Below, piece after piece: positions 1 through 5,018 of a stretch of DNA of 5,018 nt; the stretch's first letter is position 1; each line of letters starts with the position of its first letter. The position numbers were made by a program, and so were the translations under genes. Origin of the DNA: Cyanobacteria bacterium UBA8803. GTDB lineage: Bacteria > Cyanobacteriota > Cyanobacteriia > Cyanobacteriales > Coleofasciculaceae. Under the pieces are notes generated by a model. That model did no database searches and was not told where the DNA came from. It saw only the letters and a program-made list of their open reading frames with translations. Location of the stretch: NCBI GenBank assembly GCA_003505715.1, contig DNXU01000057.1, forward strand, positions 1 to 5,018. Reading direction: 5' to 3'.

Positions 1-1410
<1,410 letters not shown>

Positions 1411-1430
1411 TCAATTGGTATGCGATCGGT

Positions 1431-1449
1431 GTTCAGGATACTTCTGAAC
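1431..1449. promoter_or_regulatory. Inverted repeat upstream of eno
   Basis: GTTCAG (1431-1436) and CTGAAC (1444-1449) form perfect 6-bp arms around a 7-base centre, 30 bases upstream of the enolase start. It could be a regulator binding site or a hairpin in the 5' leader. No clear -10/-35 pair was identified, so a regulatory role is inference only. Confidence 0.35.
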
Positions 1450-1484
1450 CTGTGAAGGGGTAAGCTTCTTTAAGGATGTCTTTA

Positions 1485-1514
1485 ATCCCTCAAATGAGGG
1501 ATGAGGGATGAGGG
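1485..1514. repeat. Heptamer array ATGAGGG x3 with overlapping inverted repeat
   Basis: Three exact copies of ATGAGGG stand at 1494-1500, 1501-1507 and 1508-1514. The first copy also forms an inverted repeat with the bases to its left: ATCCCTCA (1485-1492) and TGAGGGAT (1495-1502), separated by two bases. It lies between eno and the ATPase remnant and has the same 7-bp period as the other arrays in the window, with a different unit. Confidence 0.8.
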
Positions 1515-1526
1515 GGAGAATCATTT

Positions 1527-1946
1527 TCATCCCGCGAGTTGTGAGGGAGTTCTAGATCTAGAATTAACTGCAATCCGTGGCAAACTATCCTGAGATCCTC
1601 CTGTTAATACTCTGGGAATCACTTCTCGATAGATAGGATTGGCAATTATTAATCCTCCTTCTTGATCTCGCTTGACTAAACCAAGATCCACTAAAAATTG
1701 GCGATCGTCATCGGGAATATCTCCTAATTCTTGTCCTGCTAACATCGGTTCGATGATACAACGGACTCTCGGTTCTCGCAGTCGATAAGCTAAACTATCA
1801 AGGTGGGTATCTTTCCGCTGAATCAGGATTTCTTTTGCTTGTTCGACGTGTTCGATGGTGAGAGCAATTGTGGGAGCTGGTACGATCACCTCTGTCATTT
1901 GTCGGGCTAGGGCATTAACTAAGCGAGGTTGTCCTTCCCCTAATTT
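1527..1946 (-). pseudogene. C-terminal fragment of AAA-type ATP-binding protein
   Basis: A remnant of the cyanobacterial AAA-like ATPase family whose intact members carry a P-loop near PRQTGKTT and often a nuclease-like C-terminal domain (family recognised from memory). What remains begins KLGEGQPRLVNALARQ, matching the conserved GQPWLVNALA stretch after the ATPase core. It continues through DTHLDSLAYRLREPRVR, IIEPMLAG, DDDRQFLVDLGLVKRD and IIANPIYREVIPRVL. Homology ends near SLPRIA, followed by an unrelated 13-residue tail to a TGA at 1527-1529. Walker motifs and the C-terminal domain are missing. The first sense codon follows the mazF stop directly and in the same frame. An ATG at 1896-1898 could start a 123-residue peptide, but no Shine-Dalgarno precedes it. 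It is probably not functional. Confidence 0.75.
1550..1563. repeat. 14-bp perfect palindrome at the remnant's end
   Basis: TTCTAGATCTAGAA equals its own reverse complement over 14 bases. It sits where the ATPase remnant loses family similarity, just after SLPRIA, so it may mark a recombination or deletion junction. No function can be assigned from the sequence. Confidence 0.6.
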
Positions 1947-2294
1947 TTAAAGCAACAATGGCTCAATTTTTGCTTGTACTTCCTCAATGGTACTTTCTGG
2001 TGCAACCTCAACAAATTTAATATTACGGGCTTTCCAGTCTAAACATTTAATTTGGTCTGCCAGAATAACCCCCTGAACTTTTAGTCCAGAGGGCAATAGA
2101 ACTTCAAAAGGATAACCTTTTTGGTTTTTAGTAATTGGCATCAACAAAGCTAGAGAGCTTTTCTTATTGTAATCAAAAGGGGAGATCACAAAAGCAGGTC
2201 TATGTCCCCTCTGTTCATGCCCCTTAGTTGGATGGAAGTCCAGATAAACTATGTCTCCCCGTTTGGGAATATATAGATTTGCTTGTGCTACCAC
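1947..2294 (-). CDS. mazF: MazF-family toxin, mRNA endoribonuclease
   Basis: Toxin of a type II toxin-antitoxin pair. MazF dimers cut single-stranded RNA at short sites and stop growth when the antitoxin is lost. The 115-residue length is normal for the family. The family pattern is continuous: RGDIVYLDF (12-20), PTKGHEQRGHRPAFVIS (22-38), PITKNQKGYPFEV (53-65), GVILADQIKCLDWKARN (75-91). R32 and T55 sit where catalytic Arg and Thr lie in characterised MazF proteins, with the same 23-residue spacing. The start is GTG at 2294, overlapping the mazE stop by 7 bases, which suggests translational coupling. The TAA stop (1947-1949) is followed directly by the ATPase remnant in frame. Nothing looks missing, so it is likely active. 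The cleavage sequence cannot be read from the protein. Confidence 0.94.
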   Translation of the reverse strand: MVAQANLYIPKRGDIVYLDFHPTKGHEQRGHRPAFVISPFDYNKKSSLALLMPITKNQKGYPFEVLLPSGLKVQGVILADQIKCLDWKARNIKFVEVAPESTIEEVQAKIEPLLL

Positions 2295-2530
2295 AGTTCT
2301 TTGCCTACTGATATCCCACTATCAATTTCAGAGTGAAGATTCTCTGGCGTTATTCCGTCGAGCAACTTATCAAGGGAATAACGCTTTCGGCTTCTGGGCT
2401 TTATTACTATAGTGCCATCCACTAAATCAAGAGATATCTCAGCCCCTTCATATAAATGAATCTCTTTAGCTAAATTTTGTGGAATACGAATAGCAAGACT
2501 ATTACCCCACTTGGCAACAGTGGTAACCAT
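2288..2530 (-). CDS. mazE: MazE-family antitoxin (AbrB/SpoVT fold)
   Basis: Antitoxin that binds its operator through an N-terminal swapped-hairpin fold and neutralises MazF through an extended C-terminal tail. From the chosen start the product is 80 residues: MVTTVAKWGNSLAIRIP at the N-terminus, LDLVDGTIVIKP in the middle, and a tail with ITPENLHSEIDSG and a final KELW. The tail closely resembles the MazF-binding tail of Escherichia coli MazE (ITPENLHENIDWG, from memory). I chose the ATG at 2528-2530 because GGAG lies 9 bases upstream and family members begin at this point. An upstream in-frame ATG at 2543-2545 would give 85 residues but has no ribosome site. It overlaps mazF by 7 bases. Autoregulation by the MazE-MazF complex is usual for the family. 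Confidence 0.92.
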   Translation of the reverse strand: MVTTVAKWGNSLAIRIPQNLAKEIHLYEGAEISLDLVDGTIVIKPRSRKRYSLDKLLDGITPENLHSEIDSGISVGKELW

Positions 2531-2539
2531 AATCTGGAT

Positions 2540-2543
2540 CTCC
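2540..2543 (-). promoter_or_regulatory. Ribosome binding site deciding the mazE start
   Basis: GGAG on the minus strand, 9 bases before the ATG at 2530. It overlaps the upstream ATG (2543-2545), so it can serve only the inner start. This favours the 80-residue form of MazE. Confidence 0.65.
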
Positions 2544-2557
2544 ATTTAGCGAAATAC

Positions 2558-2584
2558 ATTGTATCTTTTCAGCAGGATAGTCAA
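2558..2584 (-). promoter_or_regulatory. Candidate mazEF promoter and operator
   Basis: On the minus strand TTGACT (2584-2579) and TACAAT (2563-2558) resemble -35 and -10 boxes separated by 15 bases; reading TTTGAC instead gives 16. The -10 lies within a small palindrome, ATACA-T-TGTAT (2554-2564), the kind of site a MazE-MazF complex could occupy to repress its own promoter. The predicted start would leave a leader of about 20 bases before the inner ATG. The spacing is short of ideal, so this is a moderate call. Confidence 0.45.
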
Positions 2585-2587
2585 ACA

Positions 2588-2627
2588 TCAACAAGGCTGT
2601 TGACTCCCTACTTTGGCTGGTAGCCAA
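2588..2627. repeat. Two adjacent short hairpins upstream of mazEF
   Basis: TCAACA (2588-2593) pairs with TGTTGA (2598-2603) across a 4-base loop. TTGGCT (2613-2618) pairs with AGCCAA (2622-2627) across a 3-base loop. ACTTTG (2610-2615) and CAAAGT (2635-2640) form a further inverted pair overlapping the second hairpin. They lie just upstream of the mazEF promoter candidate and could be operator-like or transcript structures. Confidence 0.45.
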
Positions 2628-2778
2628 GTATATACAAAGTATCTACATGCTAGCTACGGGGGAGATATTTTGCAAGTGTTATCCTCAAAGCTAGTTATAA
2701 ACATCCTAGCGATCGCATTATTAGACATCTCCAAAACCCTCAAAGCCTTTCCCATATTGATTTTGGACTGCCTAACCG

Positions 2779-2807
2779 GGCTGAGAGTTCTTTCTACACT
2801 CCCAGCC
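2779..2807. repeat. Imperfect hairpin, 9-bp arms
   Basis: GGCTGAGAG (2779-2787) and CTCCCAGCC (2799-2807) pair at 8 of 9 positions around an 11-base loop. No T run follows on either strand, so it is not a typical intrinsic terminator. It may be part of a folded RNA or a relic of a repeat. Confidence 0.5.
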
Positions 2808-2866
2808 TAGGAGCAAAACCACCTAGCAATCAAAGCCAAATTTAATCCCGGTGGACAGTTTACCAG

Positions 2867-2901
2867 GTAACGAGCGATGAGGAAAATGCATGGCTCGTTG
2901 C
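2867..2901. repeat. Hairpin, 9-bp arms, 17-base loop
   Basis: GTAACGAGC (2867-2875) pairs with GCTCGTTGC (2893-2901) along 9 positions, one being a G-U wobble if transcribed rightward. Neither strand carries a T tract afterwards. Its position, 40 bases before the STAND remnant, would allow a leader structure. Confidence 0.5.
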
Positions 2902-2912
2902 ACTGACAGGAT

Positions 2913-2983
2913 ATAATATCATGTCCGGTAGCATCTTTCCTTGTATAAAAAGGTTCGTAGTAACAACCGGACACGATATAATT
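2913..2983. repeat. Long inverted repeat with TATAAT boxes, TGTCCGGT/ACCGGACA
   Basis: TGTCCGGT (2922-2929) is mirrored by ACCGGACA (2966-2973). The match continues outward through TATC and flanking A/T bases, giving 15 of 18 matches per arm around a 36-base centre. Each arm also carries a plus-strand GATATAAT (2910-2917 and 2975-2982), so a perfect -10-like TATAAT occurs twice. GATATAATATC (2910-2920) is palindromic in itself. The right arm runs into the open frame of the STAND remnant. It may be the end of a small mobile element or a protein-binding site. Confidence 0.55.
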
Positions 2984-3829
2984 GCTCAGGTTTGCTTAAG
3001 CTATTGAAGAGCTTTACGCTTGGTATACCATTTGTTTTAGGTGAGGATATTAATAAATCAAATGCACGTAATATTTTACCGAAAGTAATCATATCTCATA
3101 GTGTATCGTCGGAAAATTTCGTTAATGTTCACCAACTAAATATTTGTTCCGACAGAAGGCGACCTCCTAAATATAAATTAACTGAACAAATATCAAATCA
3201 ATTTCAATATATTATTTATCGCAGTCTCCGCTATTGTCCGACTATAGATAGCTTTTTAACTGATGTATTGCGCAACTTTACTTCCCAGGCTCTCCCCAAT
3301 ACTCTTAATCGTCAAGTAGATTTATTACTAAAAGTTTTCCGTCAACATCGCTGCTTAATTATTATTGATGACTTAGAGATTTTATTTAAAAACGGCAAAT
3401 TTGCGGGTAACTACCAGCCAGAATTTGAGGGATATTATCTATTGTTTAAACAAATTGCGGAATTGTCTCATATAAGTAGTTTATTGTTAATTACCAGTGA
3501 ACAACCACCAGATGCGATCGCTACTCGTCAAAAACTCACCCGTTGTTTCGTTGATATTAAGTAATGAGATTGTATCGGAATTAAATCGGGTATGGTTAAG
3601 GTTAACTGAATCAGAAAAAGAGATAATGAAATACTTAGCTAAACAAGTACAAGCTATTACTTTGAGCCAAGTTTTACAGGAAACATCTGAAAATTATACT
3701 ACCGAGATTAGATTAAATGCGGTTCAATCACTCAAAAGACGTTGTTTTTTAGAAGATCCTGAAAATAGCGGATCTTCTTCATTATTAAGATTAGATCGAA
3801 TTTGGGTGGCTTATGTGCATTCAATGTAA
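2941..3829 (+). pseudogene. Decayed STAND-type NTPase (NB-ARC remnant)
   Basis: Intact cyanobacterial relatives have an N-terminal helix-turn-helix-like domain, an NB-ARC NTPase and sensor repeats such as WD40 or TPR (from memory). Frame 1 from the TTG at 2941 retains the end of the first domain (GEDINKSNAR, residues 34-43), then jumps to KLTEQISNQFQYIIYRSLR (79-97). The P-loop GMGGIGKT expected between them is absent. Walker B is kept (CLIIIDDLE, 138-146), as is SSLLLITSEQPP (179-190). At an A5 run (3530-3534) similarity moves to frame 2, which reads NSPVVSLIL and then a winged-helix-like part (LTESEKEIMKYLAK through LKRRCFLEDP) to a TAA at 3827-3829. The GGxPLALK part of NB-ARC and all sensor repeats are missing. 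It is AT-rich: 28% G+C in 3421-3480 by hand count, against 63% in 841-900 of eno. No start codon with a ribosome site is visible. Almost certainly non-functional. Confidence 0.78.
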
Positions 3830-3864
3830 TTATATAAATTAGGCTCTTAAATTTAAATTCTGTT

Positions 3865-3896
3865 CCCCCCAAGGTTGGGGGGTTAGGGGGGCGGGG
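3865..3896. repeat. C6/G6 hairpin and G-rich tract between convergent genes
   Basis: CCCCCCAA (3865-3872) and TTGGGGGG (3875-3882) are exact inverted copies two bases apart, followed by TTA, G6 (3886-3891), C and G4 (3893-3896). An AT-rich palindrome AATTTAAATT (3850-3859) lies beside it. The hairpin sits between the STAND remnant and nadK, which converge, so it could end transcription from either side, though neither strand has a true T tract after it. Similar C/G-run intergenic repeats are common in cyanobacteria. The G runs might also form a quadruplex-like structure. Confidence 0.5.
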
Positions 3897-3903
3897 CAAC
3901 TTC

Positions 3904-4821
3904 CTAAGGCAGTTCCACCGAAGTCGGTTTGGCAATGTGAGGTAAACCCCAGCCTAACTTTTCCCGTAAAATGCGGAAGAACTCCGGTGATTGCAAACGA
4001 ATAAATCGTGCTGAATAACGCGATCGCTCCAACTGAACCCGATCCTCTGGCAATATGTAACATCCGGCATTGCCATCCACTACCATTACTAATTGATTGG
4101 GCGTGGCTGGAAAAACCGTTACCTGCTCGCTATCGGCAAATACCAAGGCTCTAGATGCTAAGGAATGAGGACAAATTGGCATTAGTTGCAGCACTGGCAC
4201 CCCAGGCGTGACTACTGTTCCCCCAGCACTCAGAGAATAAGCCGTTGAACCTGTCGGCGTTGAGATAATCAAGCCATCTGCTGCAATATCTACTGGAGCG
4301 TGATGCCCGATCTGCACTTCAAAATGACACATGCAGGTTAAGGGTTCCCGGTGCAGTACCATCTCATTCAAGCAAAGTGCTTCCCACCAAATGCGCTCCT
4401 CCCGCACCACCCGCACCAACACCATCGTCCGCTCTTCGATTTGGTATTCTCCTGCTATGACCCGTTCTAAGGCAAAATGCAGATGGTTTAGGTAAATCTC
4501 TGTCAAAAACCCCATGTGACCAGTATTTACTGTTAGCAGTGGGATACCATAGGGAGCCACTTGGCGAAATGCGGAAAGAACTGTACCATCTCCCCCCAGT
4601 ACCACCGCGAATTCCATCTGCTCGTCAAAACCAGGAGGAGCAAGTTTTTCCAAAGGCGTGTGACAAATCGGCGAATCGGGACGGGAGTAGCCCAAAATGC
4701 CGCCGACTCCGGTTGCCATACACACGTCCCAACCTAAATCGCTCAGCTTGTCTTGCAACTCCGCAGCCACACGACAAGCCACGGGTTTAATGTCGTTATA
4801 GATTATCCCTGCTTTGCCCAC
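3904..4821 (-). CDS. nadK: NAD kinase
   Basis: Phosphorylates NAD to NADP with ATP or polyphosphate in the cytoplasm, supplying NADP for photosynthesis and biosynthesis. The 305-residue product is full length. It carries the substrate motif GGDGT (76-80, with D78 the conserved catalytic aspartate), NTGHMGFL (99-106), the NE pair (152-153), the glycine-rich [19 protein letters not shown] segment (182-200) and a C-terminal VDGN (248-251). The N-terminus reads [12 protein letters not shown], typical of cyanobacterial members. I chose the GTG at 4819-4821 because AGGTGA lies just upstream and homologues begin one residue before KAG; a GTG at 4825-4827 would add two residues without a ribosome site. 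Cyanobacteria often have two NAD kinases, and which one this is cannot be told here. Confidence 0.96.
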   Translation of the reverse strand: MGKAGIIYNDIKPVACRVAAELQDKLSDLGWDVCMATGVGGILGYSRPDSPICHTPLEKLAPPGFDEQMEFAVVLGGDGTVLSAFRQVAPYGIPLLTVNTGHMGFLTEIYLNHLHFALERVIAGEYQIEERTMVLVRVVREERIWWEALCLNEMVLHREPLTCMCHFEVQIGHHAPVDIAADGLIISTPTGSTAYSLSAGGTVVTPGVPVLQLMPICPHSLASRALVFADSEQVTVFPATPNQLVMVVDGNAGCYILPEDRVQLERSRYSARFIRLQSPEFFRILREKLGWGLPHIAKPTSVELP

Positions 4822-4823
4822 CC

Positions 4824-4829
4824 TCACCT
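4824..4829 (-). promoter_or_regulatory. Ribosome binding site of nadK
   Basis: AGGTGA on the minus strand is complementary to the TCACCT part of the 16S rRNA 3' end. Its AGG lies 6-8 bases before the GTG at 4821. It overlaps the alternative GTG (4825-4827), so it supports the inner start. Confidence 0.5.
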
Positions 4830-4861
4830 GTCCGTGTCGTACTTAAATAAGGTAACATCCT

Positions 4862-4896
4862 CCCACGATAACTCTAACGGGTCGAGCGTGGGTTTT
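4862..4896 (+). terminator. Hairpin followed by T4, possible terminator
   Basis: CCCACG (4862-4867) and CGTGGG (4887-4892) are perfect 6-bp arms around a 19-base loop, and TTTT follows at 4893-4896. Read rightward this is terminator-like, but no plus-strand gene lies directly upstream, only nadK antisense. The loop is long. It may instead be a leader hairpin of nadK on the minus strand or a relic of a mobile element end. Confidence 0.25.
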
Positions 4897-4898
4897 CA

Positions 4899-4935
4899 AT
4901 GGTTCATGGTTCATGGTTCATGGTTCATCGTTCAT
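4899..4935. repeat. Heptamer array ATGGTTC, five units
   Basis: Four exact ATGGTTC units (4899-4926), one ATCGTTC (4927-4933) and a partial AT. It lies upstream of nadK and has the same 7-bp period as the arrays at 1, 1494 and 4956. On the minus strand the unit, rotated, reads ACCATGA, sharing ACCA with two of the other arrays. Confidence 0.93.
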
Positions 4936-4955
4936 AGCAATGAGCAATTCTCTAT

Positions 4956-5018
4956 CAACCAACAACCAACAACCAACAACCAACAACCAACAACCATCAA
5001 CCAACAACCAACAACCAA
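4956..5018. repeat. Heptamer array CAACCAA, nine units to the window edge
   Basis: Nine consecutive 7-bp units fill the last 63 bases exactly. Eight are CAACCAA; the sixth (4991-4997) is CAACCAT. The array is cut by the window edge, so its true length is unknown. Twenty bases separate it from the ATGGTTC array. No gene is visible around it. Confidence 0.96.

Larger units (their letters stand above)
2546..2940. other. Gene-free stretch rich in inverted repeats
   Basis: About 395 bases between the divergent mazE and STAND remnant. The only plus-strand open frame of note (2613-2810) starts with TTG, has no ribosome site and resembles no family I recognise. On the minus strand only short frames without recognisable motifs occur. 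It does hold the mazEF promoter candidate, one HIP1 site (2709-2716) and hairpin-forming repeats at 2588-2603, 2613-2627, 2779-2807 and 2867-2901. It could be an eroded gene, a small non-autonomous element or an unannotated RNA; the sequence does not decide. Confidence 0.6.

Noticed and set aside
2775..2800. TPP riboswitch, from GGGCTGAGAG at 2778-2787
   Set aside because: The CTGAGA core is present, but the required downstream ACCCTT...GAACCTGA and GGGTAATACC-like parts are not, and no thiamin gene follows.
2613..2810. 65-residue plus-strand reading frame
   Set aside because: TTG start without a ribosome site, no recognisable motif, and overlap with several hairpins; likely chance.
2860..2905. 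Group II intron domain V or transposon-guide RNA end
   Set aside because: The hairpin at 2867-2901 lacks the conserved domain V pattern, and no reverse transcriptase or TnpB remnant is visible nearby.
3525..3570. Programmed ribosomal frameshift in the STAND gene
   Set aside because: The A5 run is not a classical slippery heptamer, and the missing P-loop and NB-ARC parts mean a restored product would still be defective; mutation is simpler.
4539..4790. Plus-strand reading frame inside nadK, and minus-strand frames at 3732-3935 and 3839-4063
   Set aside because: They are shadows of nadK and the STAND remnant in other frames and lack any recognisable domain.

Overview
The window reads as chromosomal DNA of a cyanobacterium, probably a repeat-rich filamentous one. 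Four perfect copies of the HIP1 octamer GCGATCGC (475, 2709, 3514, 4020) are far more than chance allows in 5 kb. The enolase and NAD kinase look cyanobacterial, the two broken NTPase genes belong to families common in cyanobacteria, and heptamer tandem repeats sit between the genes. Genus cannot be fixed from the sequence alone.

Layout. Bases 1-112 are a perfect 16-unit heptamer array that runs into the stop codon of enolase (eno, minus strand, 109-1401). A 125-base spacer follows with a small heptamer array and an inverted repeat. Then, still on the minus strand, comes the C-terminal remnant of an AAA-type ATPase (1527-1946). It abuts, in the same frame, the stop codon of a complete MazE-MazF toxin-antitoxin pair (mazF 1947-2294, mazE 2288-2530). 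Bases 2546-2940 hold no convincing gene but are rich in inverted repeats. On the plus strand, 2941-3829 is a decayed STAND-type NTPase: it has no P-loop, lacks the middle of its NB-ARC region, has a one-base frameshift in an A5 run, and has no sensor repeats. A C/G-rich hairpin separates it from nadK (minus strand, 3904-4821). The right edge holds a hairpin and two more heptamer arrays, ATGGTTC and CAACCAA, the last running off the window.

How the parts relate. Enolase (glycolysis) and NAD kinase (NADP supply) are intact housekeeping genes. Between them lies an AT-richer accessory island: one apparently complete toxin-antitoxin pair flanked by two ruined NTPase genes. The simplest reading is a small conflict or defence island in which the addictive mazEF pair has been kept while its neighbours decayed. 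I see no intact undescribed system. The least explained signals are the four heptamer arrays of one period but different sequence, and the structured gene-free stretch 2588-2983.
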